Of a stretch of 64,000 nucleotides of DNA, positions 27,938-39,399 are shown piece by piece (positions within the stretch are counted from its first letter, which is position 1; each line of letters begins with the position of its first letter). The notes under the pieces were generated by a model. The model saw only the letters and a list, made by a program, of their open reading frames with translations, was not told where the DNA came from and searched no databases. The DNA comes from Bordetella genomosp. 9. GTDB taxonomy: Bacteria > Pseudomonadota > Gammaproteobacteria > Burkholderiales > Burkholderiaceae_B. A program made the translations under genes and the position numbers. The stretch covers positions 1,736,001 to 1,800,000 of the forward strand of contig NZ_NEVJ01000003.1 in the NCBI RefSeq assembly GCF_002261425.1, written 5' to 3'.

Positions 27938-28522
27938 ATGAAGAAGTTTTTATTCGACCTGTTTCCGTTGCTGCTGTTTTTCATCGCCTATCGCTACGCC
28001 GGGATCTATACGGCCACGGCGGTCGCGATAACGGCGTCCGTCCTGCAGATCCTGTGGCTGCGCCTGACCGGACGGCCCATAGAGGGCATGCACTGGATCA
28101 ATCTGACGGTCATCGTGGTTTTCGGCGGCGCGACCCTGTGGCTGCATAGCGACGTATTCATCAAGTGGAAACCCACGGTGCTGTACTGGTTATTCGGCGG
28201 CGCGCTGCTGATCGGCCGGTGGTTATTCAAGCGCAATCTGGTGCGGCGCCTGCTGGAAAAGCAGATCGCGCTGCCCGACGCGGTATGGGACAAACTGAAC
28301 GCCACCTGGGCGGTGTTTTTCCTGATCGCCGGCGCGGCGAATCTCTACGTGGCGTTCTCCGGCCATTTTTCCGAATCCGAATGGGTCACCTTCAAGGCCT
28401 TCGGACTGATGGGCTTGATGATCGTTTTCGTCCTGGCGCAATCGCTGTGGCTGGGGCGGCATCTGCAACCGCATGCGGGCGAAACGCCCGACGACAGCGG
28501 CGGCGATGCCGGTAAACGTTGA
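27938..28522 (+). CDS. yciB: Inner membrane septation protein A family (YciB/IspZ)
   Basis: This 194-residue integral membrane protein has five hydrophobic segments and the family sequences LFDLFPLLLFFIAYRYAGI at the N-terminus, VLQILWLRL, and PTVLYWLFGGALLIG. YciB helps maintain the cell envelope and interacts with division and elongation proteins in E. coli. The C-terminus has a short charged tail (ETPDDSGGDAGKR). It is followed by bolA and a parvulin gene, an arrangement common in betaproteobacteria. Confidence 0.93.
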   Translation: MKKFLFDLFPLLLFFIAYRYAGIYTATAVAITASVLQILWLRLTGRPIEGMHWINLTVIVVFGGATLWLHSDVFIKWKPTVLYWLFGGALLIGRWLFKRNLVRRLLEKQIALPDAVWDKLNATWAVFFLIAGAANLYVAFSGHFSESEWVTFKAFGLMGLMIVFVLAQSLWLGRHLQPHAGETPDDSGGDAGKR

Positions 28523-28542
28523 ATAGATTTGCTTAACTTTCC

Positions 28543-28809
28543 ATGACTGATATTACCGACGTCGCTGCTACCATCCGCGAACGCCTGCAAGCACTCGCGC
28601 CGGTGGCGCTCGATATCCAGGACGACTCCTATCTCCATGCGGGACACGCAGGCGCGCATGGCGGCGCTTCGCACTTCACAGTGCGGATTACATCCGCCCA
28701 GTTCGCAGGGCTGACACCCGTGGCGCGACATCGCCTGGTGTATGATCGTTTGAATGATTTGATGCCCTATCCCATCCACGCGCTTGCGCTGGAAACCCGT
28801 ACTCCTTGA
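28543..28809 (+). CDS. bolA: BolA family protein
   Basis: This 88-residue protein has the BolA fold: DVAATIRERLQALAPVALDI, then the SHFTVRITSAQFAGL strand-helix segment and HRLVYDRLNDLM, with the conserved HALALET end. BolA proteins pair with monothiol glutaredoxins in iron-sulfur trafficking and stress control. It starts 20 bases after yciB, and the parvulin gene follows 10 bases later, so the three are probably co-transcribed. Confidence 0.93.
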   Translation: MTDITDVAATIRERLQALAPVALDIQDDSYLHAGHAGAHGGASHFTVRITSAQFAGLTPVARHRLVYDRLNDLMPYPIHALALETRTP

Positions 28810-28819
28810 AAGGACCTAC

Positions 28820-29596
28820 ATGAAACGCTTTATCCTGCTGGTGGCGGCCTGCGTGATTGCCGCCCCCGCTTTTGCCCAGAACGTGGCGACGGTGAACGGC
28901 AAACCCATTACTCAAAAAAGCCTCGACCAGTTCGTGAAACTGCTCGTCAGCCAGGGTGCGACGGATTCGCCTCAGCTGCGCGATCAGGTCAAGCAGGAAA
29001 TGATCAACCGCCAGGTGTTCGTGCAGGCCGCCGAAAAGGCCGGCGTCGCCAAGCAGCCTGACGTGCAGACCGAAGTCGAACTCGCTCGCCAGGGCATCCT
29101 GGTTCGCGCCCTGATGGCCGACTACCTGCAAAAGCATCCGGTAACGGACAAACAGGTCGAGGACCAGTACAACGAGGTCAAGCAACAGCAGGCCGGCAAG
29201 CTGGAATACAAGGTCCGCCACATCCTGGTTTCGGATGAAAAGACCGCCAACGACCTGCTCGCCCAGATCAAGAGCGGCAAGCTGAAATTCGAAGATGCCG
29301 CCAAGAAGGAATCCAAGGATCCCGGCAGCGCCGAAAAGGGTGGCGACCTGGGCTGGGCCCCGGCCACCAACTACGTGCCGCCTTTCGCGCAGGCCGTGAC
29401 GTCGCTGCAGAAGGGTCAACTGGCCGACAAGCCCGTGCAGACCCAGTATGGCTGGCACATCATCCAGGTGGAAGATACCCGCCCGGTGGAATTCCCGCCG
29501 CTGGACCAGGTGCGCCCGCAGCTGGAAGAAATGCTGCGTCAACAACTGCTGGCCAATTACCAGAAGTCGCTGCGCGAGCAGGCCAAGGTGCAGTAA
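28820..29596 (+). CDS. PpiC-type (parvulin) peptidyl-prolyl isomerase
   Basis: This 258-residue periplasmic foldase has a signal peptide (MKRFILLVAACVIAAPAFAQ) and a helical SurA/PrsA-like N-terminal region. A single parvulin domain lies at about residues 135-230 (YKVRHILVSDEKTANDLLAQI, LGWAPATNYVPPF, TQYGWHIIQVED). RBS AAAGGA precedes the ATG at 28820; the open frame begins 36 bases earlier. A strong bidirectional terminator follows. Confidence 0.94.
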   Translation: MKRFILLVAACVIAAPAFAQNVATVNGKPITQKSLDQFVKLLVSQGATDSPQLRDQVKQEMINRQVFVQAAEKAGVAKQPDVQTEVELARQGILVRALMADYLQKHPVTDKQVEDQYNEVKQQQAGKLEYKVRHILVSDEKTANDLLAQIKSGKLKFEDAAKKESKDPGSAEKGGDLGWAPATNYVPPFAQAVTSLQKGQLADKPVQTQYGWHIIQVEDTRPVEFPPLDQVRPQLEEMLRQQLLANYQKSLREQAKVQ

Positions 29597-29615
29597 ACCG
29601 CTTGGCTGTCCCAGC

Positions 29616-29645
29616 AAAAAGCCCCGCCTGCAGGCGGGGCTTTTT
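29616..29645. terminator. Bidirectional rho-independent terminator
   Basis: GCCCCGCCTG (29621-29630) and CAGGCGGGGC (29631-29640) form a perfect 20-base palindrome, flanked by five A (29616-29620) and five T (29641-29645). It ends the yciB-bolA-parvulin transcript on + and can also stop the smc-zipA-ligA transcript arriving on -. Confidence 0.92.
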
Positions 29646-29660
29646 GTTTTGGCGGTGTGT

Positions 29661-29702
29661 GTGTCGTGTGTCGTGTGTCGTGTGTCGCGTGTCGTGTGTC
29701 GT
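29661..29702. repeat. Heptanucleotide tandem repeat (GTGTCGT)6
   Basis: Six consecutive 7-base units start at 29661. Five are GTGTCGT, and the fourth (29682-29688) ends in C. The run is preceded by GTGTGT (29655-29660) and fades into GTGCCGTGCC. It lies outside any gene, between the shared terminator and the ligA stop. Confidence 0.9.
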
Positions 29703-29734
29703 GCCGTGCCGCGCCTTGAGGTCGGCCGGCCGGC

Positions 29735-33021
<3,287 letters not shown>

Positions 33022-33065
33022 GTATCAATTCCGCGCCTTTGGGGGCCACGCCTCTTCTAACCATG

Positions 33066-36000
33066 TTATGCGGCTTCGGCCGCGAGCTGCACCGCCGAAT
33101 CGATATCCACCGCGACGATGCGCGAGACGCCTTGTTCCTGCATCGTAACGCCGACCAACTGCTTCGCCATCTGCATGGCGATCTTGTTGTGCGAAATGAA
33201 TAGAAACTGGGTCTGTTCGCTCATCGCGCTGACGAGGTTGGCATAGCGTTCGGTATTCGCATCATCCAGCGGCGCATCGACTTCGTCCAGCAGGCAGAAT
33301 GGCGCCGGGTTCAGCTTGAACAGCGCGAACACCAGCGCGGTCGCCGTCAACGCCTTTTCGCCGCCCGACAGCAGGTGGATGGTGCTGTTGCGCTTGCCGG
33401 GTGGCTGGGCCATCACCTGCACGCCGGCGTCCAGGATTTCGTCGCCCGTCATCATCAGCTTGGCCTCGCCGCCGCCGAACAGCCGGGGGAAGAGCTCGCC
33501 GAAGTGGCCGTTGACGGTATTGAAGGTTTCCTGCAGCAGCTCGCGCGTTTCGCGGTCGATCTTGCGGATGGCGTCCTCCAGCGTGTCGATGGCGGTCATC
33601 AGGTCCTGCTGCTGCGCGTCGAGGAATTCCTTGCGTTCGCGCGAGGTGGTCAGTTCGTCCAGCGCCGCCAGGTTCACCGAACCCAGGCTGTCTATCATGC
33701 GCGAAATCCGCGTCACTTCCGACTGCAGCCAGCTGGCGCGTCGCCATTCGTCGGACATGGATTCCAGCGACTGCGCCAGCGCTTCGCGATCGACCTCGCG
33801 CGCGTTCAGCTGTTCGCTGAACTGTTCTTCGGCCAGGCGGGCCGCCTGTTCCTGCAGCTGCAATTCCATGATGCGCGCACGGCGCGGTTCCAGCGACTGT
33901 TCCTGCCGCACGCGGTCTTCGTCGGCGCCACGCAGCTGCGCCGCCAGGTTGTCCATTTCGATACGCGCGCGGGCCAGCGCTTCTTCCCGTTCCGCGCGCA
34001 ATTCCAGCGCATCCTGCAGGCCGGCCTGCGACGCCGAGGCGTCCAGTTCGAACAGTTCGCCCTGCAACTGTTCCAGCTCGGCCCGCGCGCGCGCGCTCTG
34101 GTCGGCGGCCAGCTGCTGGTTGCGGCGCAGGTCCTGGATACGGGCCTCGATGCCGCGCTGGGCGAATTCCGATTCGTGCACCGCGCGTTCCAGCTCGCGC
34201 AGCCGCGCGCGCGCGGCTTCCGCCTGTTCGGCCAGGGTCTCGCCTTCGATCTCGGCGTCGGCGAAGCGCGTCTGGTGCTCCGCCAGCTCCTGGTCCAGCG
34301 TTTCGAAGCGGACTTCCGCGTCTTCGCGCGCGGCGCGCAGTTCTTCTTCGTGGGCGCCGATTTCCGCCAGGTCTTCGCGCAGGCGGGCGCCGCGTTCACC
34401 CGATTGTTCCGCCTGCTGCTGCAGCCGGGAATACTCCAATTGGATATCGTGCACGCGGCGCGTGACCTCGGCCACGCGCTGGCGCGCCGGCACCAGCGCC
34501 TGGGACACCTGCTGCCAGGCGGTCTCGCTGCGCGCGACGGCGGCGCGGCCCTGGTCGGCGATCAGCTGCTGCGCCTTGAGTTCGCGCTGCAGGTTTTCGA
34601 TTTCCTGCTGCCGCGCCAGCATGCCGGATTGTTCGGAATCCGCCGCGTAGAAACGCACGCTGTGCGCATCCACCAGATGGCCGTCCTTGACCACATAGGC
34701 GCCGCCCGGCGGCAGGGCCGACCGGCCGGCCAGCGCCTGGCCCAGGCTGTCGCTGACGTAGACGTCGCGCAGCCATTCGTTCATCAGGGTGCGCAGATCG
34801 CCATCGGTGATGCGCAGCAGCGCCGTCAGGGGCTGCTGCCCCGCCGGCGCCGCGGGCGCGGGCGCGGCCACCGGCAGCTGGTAGAAGGCCAGCCGGGCAG
34901 GCGGCGCGTCGTCGGCGAAAGCCTTGGCCCAGTCCAGGTTGCGCACTTCCAGCGCCGCCATGCGCTCGCGCAGGGCGGCTTCCAGCGCGGTTTCCCAGCT
35001 GGCTTCGATATGCAGCTTCTGCCACAGCCGACCCAGGCTGGCCAGCTCATGCTTGGCCAGCCAGGGTTCCAGAGTGCCCTGCTTCTGTACGTCTTCCTGC
35101 AGCTTGGCGAGCGCCGACAGGCGGGCTTCCAGCCGCGCGAGCGCCTGCGCTTCCTGCTGGGCGGTGGCCTGCGCGCGGCCACGCTCGGCATCGGCTTCGG
35201 GCAGGCGTGCTTCCAGCGTCGCGAGTTCTTCCTGGGCGGCGTCCAGCTGTTCCTGGCCCGCGGCCAGGGCGCCCGCCAGCTCTTCCATGCGTGCCGGATC
35301 GGGCGTCTGCAGCTCGCGCATTTCCTGCTGCACGCGCTCACGCCGCTGCTCCAGCGCCTGCAACTGGCGATCGGCATCGCGCTGGCTTTGCGCGACCAGG
35401 GCCAGGTCCTGCTCGACGCGCGCCAGCGCGCTGCGCATGGCGTCGCGGCCCTGGGCCGCATCGCGTACCCGCGACTCGACGCCCGGCAGCGCGGCCTGGG
35501 CGTCTTCCGCCATGGCGCGCGCTTCCTGCGCCCGCTCGGCGCCGGCGGCCAGGTCTTCCTCGGCCTGGGCGATCTGTTCGGTGCAATGGGTCTGCTGGCT
35601 GTCCCATTCCTCGATCTGGCGGGTCAGCTGCTCGCGCCGCGCCTGGACGCGGTTGCGCGATTCCACCACGTGGCGGATTTCCGCCTCCAGCCGACTGACC
35701 TGCGCGTTGGCCTCGTACAGCTGGCCCTGCGCAGAGTGGACCAGGTCGCTGGCGGCGTAGTGGGCCTGGCGGCGCGATTCCAGCGCGGCTTCGCCAGCCC
35801 GCAATTCGGCGATCGCGGCTTCCAGTTCGGTCTGGGCGCGTTCGATTTCCTGGGTTTTCTTCTGGCGTTCCTGGCGCGCGCCCGTTTCCTTCAGGAACCA
35901 CAGGGCGTACTGCTTGCGCTCGCCGTCGGCCTGCAGTTCGCGGTATTCGCGCGCCACTTCGGCCTGGGCTTCCAGCTTTTCGAGCTGGCTGTTCAGTTCG

Positions 36001-36596
36001 CGCAGGATGTCTTCGACGCGGGTCAGGTTTTCGCGCGTATCGGACAGGCGGTTTTCCGTCTCGCGCCGGCGCTCCTTGTAGCGCGACACCCCCGCCGCTT
36101 CTTCCAGGAAGACCCGCAGCTCTTCGGGACGCGCCTCGATCAGGCGGTTGATCATGCCCTGCCCGATGATGGCGTAGCCGCGCGCGCCCAGCCCGGTGCC
36201 CAGGAAGATGTCGTGGATGTCGCGCCGGCGCACCTGCTGGTTGTTGACGAAATAGCTGCTGGTGCCGTCCCGCGTCAGGACCCGCCGCACGGCGATTTCG
36301 GAATAGGTGCTCCACTGCCCGGCGGCGCGGCCTTCGCTATTGTCGAAGACCATTTCCACCGACGCGCGCGCCGCCGGCTTGCGATTGCCCGATCCGTTGA
36401 AGATCACGTCCTGCATGGACTCGCCGCGCAGTTCCGACGCCTTGGCCTCGCCCAGGACCCAGCGCACGGCGTCGATAATGTTCGACTTGCCGCAGCCGTT
36501 GGGACCGACCACGCCGACCAACTGGCTGGGGACCGGAATAACGGTGGGGTCGACGAACGATTTGAAGCCGGCGAGTTTTAGCTGGGTAAGACGCAC
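33066..36596 (-). CDS. smc: Chromosome segregation protein SMC
   Basis: This 1176-residue SMC ATPase organises and separates the chromosome. Walker A GPNGCGKSNIID is near residue 32. Long heptad coiled-coil arms flank a hinge at about residues 510-660. The C-terminal head has the signature LLSGGEKALTATAL and Walker B FCLLDEVDAPLDDAN. The GTG at 36596 is taken as the start because it gives the family N-terminus VRLTQLKLAGFKSFVDPT; the frame is open another 75 codons upstream, which would be abnormal. zipA and ligA follow on the same strand. Confidence 0.95.
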   Translation of the reverse strand: MRLTQLKLAGFKSFVDPTVIPVPSQLVGVVGPNGCGKSNIIDAVRWVLGEAKASELRGESMQDVIFNGSGNRKPAARASVEMVFDNSEGRAAGQWSTYSEIAVRRVLTRDGTSSYFVNNQQVRRRDIHDIFLGTGLGARGYAIIGQGMINRLIEARPEELRVFLEEAAGVSRYKERRRETENRLSDTRENLTRVEDILRELNSQLEKLEAQAEVAREYRELQADGERKQYALWFLKETGARQERQKKTQEIERAQTELEAAIAELRAGEAALESRRQAHYAASDLVHSAQGQLYEANAQVSRLEAEIRHVVESRNRVQARREQLTRQIEEWDSQQTHCTEQIAQAEEDLAAGAERAQEARAMAEDAQAALPGVESRVRDAAQGRDAMRSALARVEQDLALVAQSQRDADRQLQALEQRRERVQQEMRELQTPDPARMEELAGALAAGQEQLDAAQEELATLEARLPEADAERGRAQATAQQEAQALARLEARLSALAKLQEDVQKQGTLEPWLAKHELASLGRLWQKLHIEASWETALEAALRERMAALEVRNLDWAKAFADDAPPARLAFYQLPVAAPAPAAPAGQQPLTALLRITDGDLRTLMNEWLRDVYVSDSLGQALAGRSALPPGGAYVVKDGHLVDAHSVRFYAADSEQSGMLARQQEIENLQRELKAQQLIADQGRAAVARSETAWQQVSQALVPARQRVAEVTRRVHDIQLEYSRLQQQAEQSGERGARLREDLAEIGAHEEELRAAREDAEVRFETLDQELAEHQTRFADAEIEGETLAEQAEAARARLRELERAVHESEFAQRGIEARIQDLRRNQQLAADQSARARAELEQLQGELFELDASASQAGLQDALELRAEREEALARARIEMDNLAAQLRGADEDRVRQEQSLEPRRARIMELQLQEQAARLAEEQFSEQLNAREVDREALAQSLESMSDEWRRASWLQSEVTRISRMIDSLGSVNLAALDELTTSRERKEFLDAQQQDLMTAIDTLEDAIRKIDRETRELLQETFNTVNGHFGELFPRLFGGGEAKLMMTGDEILDAGVQVMAQPPGKRNSTIHLLSGGEKALTATALVFALFKLNPAPFCLLDEVDAPLDDANTERYANLVSAMSEQTQFLFISHNKIAMQMAKQLVGVTMQEQGVSRIVAVDIDSAVQLAAEAA

Positions 36597-36660
36597 AGTA
36601 TCTGATGGACTGACCGGAGGGTTGAAGGACGCGCTGAAACGGACCTGCCGCGCATTGCAA

Positions 36661-36680
36661 ATCGGCCCCGAGGGGCCGAT
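36661..36680. repeat. Perfect 20-base palindrome upstream of smc
   Basis: ATCGGCCC (36661-36668) and GGGCCGAT (36673-36680) are inverted around CGAG. It is 65 bases upstream of the smc start and 8 bases before the terminator-like hairpin, so it may be the first hairpin of a small + strand transcript or a leader element of smc. Confidence 0.6.
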
Positions 36681-36686
36681 GCGGAC

Positions 36687-36712
36687 GAGCCGGCTCGATG
36701 GACCGGCTTTTT
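36687..36712 (+). terminator. Orphan + strand terminator-like hairpin
   Basis: AGCCGG (36689-36694) pairs with CCGGCT (36703-36708), followed by a T run to 36712. No + strand gene lies upstream, because smc is on the other strand. It could end a small antisense or divergent RNA, or block transcription into lplT. Confidence 0.45.
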
Positions 36713-36959
36713 CGGGGCTTATGATACCCCACCGTCCGCCTCTCCCGCATGCCGGCGCTCCCCGGCGCATCGTCATGCGGCGCCGCGTTCCGCCGGACGG
36801 CCGCATGCCGCATCGCCGCATGGCACGCCGCCGGCGCCGCTCTCAACGCCCGCGCCCCGGGGTGGACGCTATACTCGCTGACACTTTTATTTGGCGCAGG
36901 CCTGTTCATCGCGCGGCCACTGCCGGATACTGACCGGCAACGTGAATGGGGACGACTCT

Positions 36960-38276
36960 TTGAAACGCGGTTTCTTTCTGGTCATGGCGGCGCAGGCGCT
37001 CTCCTCGCTTGCGGACAATGCGCTCTTCATCGCGGCGATTGCCCTCATCCAGGAACTGCACGGTCCGGACTGGATGGCGCCGATCATGAAATGGTCGTTC
37101 GCGCTGGCCTATGTGCTGCTGGCCGCCTTCGTCGGCGCCATCGCCGACTCCTATCCCAAGGGCCGCGTCATGTTCGCCACCAATGCCTTGAAGGTCGGTG
37201 GCTGCCTGCTGATGTTTTCCTATGCCAGCCTGGGCTTCGCCCCGGTCCACCAGACCTACCTGGTCTGCCTGGCCTACGCGATGGTGGGCGTCGGCGCGGC
37301 CGCGTACTCGCCGGCCAAATACGGCATCGTGACCGAAATGCTGCCGCCCCACCTGCTGGTCAAGGGCAACAGCTGGATCGAAGGGTTGACGGTGATCTCC
37401 ATCATCCTGGGCACCGTCCTCGGCGGGGCGCTGATTTCGCCGGATATTTCCCAGGCCATCCTGCAGCACCCCCTGAGCCGCAGGCTGGTGCATACGCCGG
37501 CCGAAGCCGCCATCCTGGTGATCGCCGGCGTCTACCTGCTGGCCGCGGCCTGCAATCTGGTCATCCCGAACACCCACGTGCGGTATCCGCCGCAACAGAA
37601 GAATCCCATCCGCCTGATCTCCACCTTCGGCGGCTATGTGCGCGTGCTCTGGCGCGACAAGCTGGGGCAGATCTCGCTGGCCGTCACCACCCTGTTCTGG
37701 GGCGCCGGCGCGACGCTGCAGCTGATCGTCATCGAATGGGGGCGCAGCCAGCTGGGCTACCGGCTCGACCAGGCCTCCATCCTGATGGGCGTCGCGGCGG
37801 TGGGCACCGTCATCGGCTCCATCCTGGCCGGCCGCATCCCGCTGCGCAAGGCGCTCAGCGTGCTGCCGGTGGGCGCCGGCATGGGCCTGGTGGTGCTGCT
37901 GATGCCGCTGGTGCAGGCCACCTGGAGCGTCTACATCCTGCTGCTGGTCGTCGGCGGGCTGGCCGGCTTTTTCGTGGTGCCCATGAACGCCCTGCTGCAG
38001 CACCGCGGCCACGTCCTGCTGTCCGCCGGCCACTCGATCGCCGTGCAGAACTTCAACGAGCAGCTCAATATCCTGCTGATGGTGGCCATCTACACGGTGC
38101 TGCTGTGGCTGAACCTGCCCATCGGCATCATCATCGTGATCTTCGGGTCCATCGTCGCGATCCTGATGCTCATATTCATGCGCTGGAGCCGCCGCAACAT
38201 GCAGGAACGCCCCGAGCTGATCAGCCAGATCGGCCAGGAAGGGCACGGCAAGGCGCTGAGCGGCGAGGCGCACTGA
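36960..38276 (+). CDS. lplT: Lysophospholipid transporter LplT-like MFS protein
   Basis: This protein of about 438 residues has 10-12 membrane helices and the LplT opening (L/M)KRGFFLVMAAQALSSLADN, followed by an ALAYVLLAAFVGAIADSYPKG loop. LplT flips lysophospholipids inward for re-acylation. The start is uncertain: TTG 36960 begins the conserved KRGFF segment and has GGGGACGA upstream, while GTG 36942 is also in frame. No aas acyltransferase gene is adjacent, unlike in E. coli. Confidence 0.85.
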   Translation: MKRGFFLVMAAQALSSLADNALFIAAIALIQELHGPDWMAPIMKWSFALAYVLLAAFVGAIADSYPKGRVMFATNALKVGGCLLMFSYASLGFAPVHQTYLVCLAYAMVGVGAAAYSPAKYGIVTEMLPPHLLVKGNSWIEGLTVISIILGTVLGGALISPDISQAILQHPLSRRLVHTPAEAAILVIAGVYLLAAACNLVIPNTHVRYPPQQKNPIRLISTFGGYVRVLWRDKLGQISLAVTTLFWGAGATLQLIVIEWGRSQLGYRLDQASILMGVAAVGTVIGSILAGRIPLRKALSVLPVGAGMGLVVLLMPLVQATWSVYILLLVVGGLAGFFVVPMNALLQHRGHVLLSAGHSIAVQNFNEQLNILLMVAIYTVLLWLNLPIGIIIVIFGSIVAILMLIFMRWSRRNMQERPELISQIGQEGHGKALSGEAH

Positions 38277-38301
38277 GCGCCCGCGCGGGCCTTCCCCCGG
38301 C

Positions 38302-39399
38302 TCAGAAGCCGGCCGCCAGCCGCAGGTCCTGCCAGGCGCGGGCCTTTTCCACGGGGCTGCGCAACAGGTACGCCGGGTGGTAGCTCACCACCATGGGGAT
38401 CTCGCCGGCGTCGGTCTTCAGCGTGTGGACGCGGCCGCGCAGGCTGCCGATGGCGGCGTCCGTTTCCAGCAGGGTCTGCGCGGCGAAGCGGCCCATCACC
38501 AATATGCGCTGCGGCTTCAGCAGCGCGATCTGACGCATCAGGTACGGCCGGCAGGCGGCGATTTCTTCCGGCTTGGGGTTGCGATTGCCTGGCGGCCGGC
38601 ACTTGATCACGTTGGCGATGTAGACATCGCGCTCGCGGCTCATGCCCACGGCCGCCAGCATGGCGTCCAGCAATTGCCCCGAGCGGCCGACAAAGGGCAG
38701 TCCCTGCCTGTCCTCCTGCTCGCCGGGCGCTTCGCCCACCACCAGCCAGCGCGCATTTTCGGCGCCCATGCCGAACACGGCCTGCCGGCGTCCCTGGCAC
38801 AGCCCGCAGGACCGGCATTCGAGCACCCGCTCGCGCAGGGTCGGCATGTCCAGCATGGCCAGCGATTCGGCGGTGGGCGGCGGTTGCAGCGGCGGGGGCT
38901 CGCTGGCGGCGGGCGCCGCCGGGGGCTTGCCGGGCCGCATGGGCGGCCTGCCCTGCGGCGCGGCCGTGGTCGGCCGGCCTTGCGTGGATGGCGCGCCGGC
39001 GGCGGCCGTGGCCGCGGCGCCTGAACCGGGATGGCGGGCGGCGGCGGCATCGACGCCAGCGTCGGGACCGGCGGTGAGCGAGGCATCGATGCCGGCCCCA
39101 GTGCCGGCGGCAGGCGCCGACGCAGCACCTGACGAGCCGGAGGCGGCCGCCGCATCGGCGCCCGCCGCGCTGCCGGCATGCATGCGGCCAGCGGGGCCTG
39201 CGGGACCCGTTGAAGCGGGTCCGACCCCGACCTCGCCGGCAGGGCTCGATGGCGCGCGGCGCGCCGACGCACCTTCGCCGGCCGGCTGCGGCGATTCCTG
39301 CCGCAGCCACACCTTTTCCATGCCGATCTCGCGCAGCCAGGCCCGCTGCAAGGGATTCAGCGCGAACGACTTTACCGGGGCAGCCGTCGGATCAACCAT
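38302..39399 (-). CDS. Family 4 uracil-DNA glycosylase (Fe-S type)
   Basis: This 365-residue repair enzyme removes uracil from DNA. The catalytic part (about residues 185-365) shows the [4Fe-4S] cysteines (CRSCGLC, then Cys in IKCRPPGNRNP and ACRPYL), the active-site loop GEAPGEQEDRQGLPFVGRSG, and VMGRFAAQTLL. The N-terminal 180 residues are unusual: a family-4-like LNPLQRAWLREIGM start is followed by about 110 residues of Ala/Gly/Pro/Ser repeats. The start overlaps the end of tsaB-rimI by 8 bases. Convergent with lplT, with a 25-base gap. Confidence 0.93.
   Translation of the reverse strand: MVDPTAAPVKSFALNPLQRAWLREIGMEKVWLRQESPQPAGEGASARRAPSSPAGEVGVGPASTGPAGPAGRMHAGSAAGADAAAASGSSGAASAPAAGTGAGIDASLTAGPDAGVDAAAARHPGSGAAATAAAGAPSTQGRPTTAAPQGRPPMRPGKPPAAPAASEPPPLQPPPTAESLAMLDMPTLRERVLECRSCGLCQGRRQAVFGMGAENARWLVVGEAPGEQEDRQGLPFVGRSGQLLDAMLAAVGMSRERDVYIANVIKCRPPGNRNPKPEEIAACRPYLMRQIALLKPQRILVMGRFAAQTLLETDAAIGSLRGRVHTLKTDAGEIPMVVSYHPAYLLRSPVEKARAWQDLRLAAGF

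Larger units (their letters stand above)
36597..36959. other. Divergent smc-lplT intergenic region
   Basis: This 363-base gap holds the upstream regions of smc (-) and lplT (+). It contains a perfect palindrome (36661-36680), a terminator-like hairpin on + (36688-36712) and a TATACT hexamer (36870-36875) that could be the lplT -10. I see no convincing protein gene in it. Confidence 0.6.

Noticed and set aside
29661..29702. Possible CRISPR array
   Set aside because: Units are only 7 bases and directly adjacent; there are no spacers or cas genes.
33375..36581. A 1068-codon frame antisense to smc
   Set aside because: It mirrors the coiled-coil codon bias of smc, which creates long stop-free runs on the other strand.
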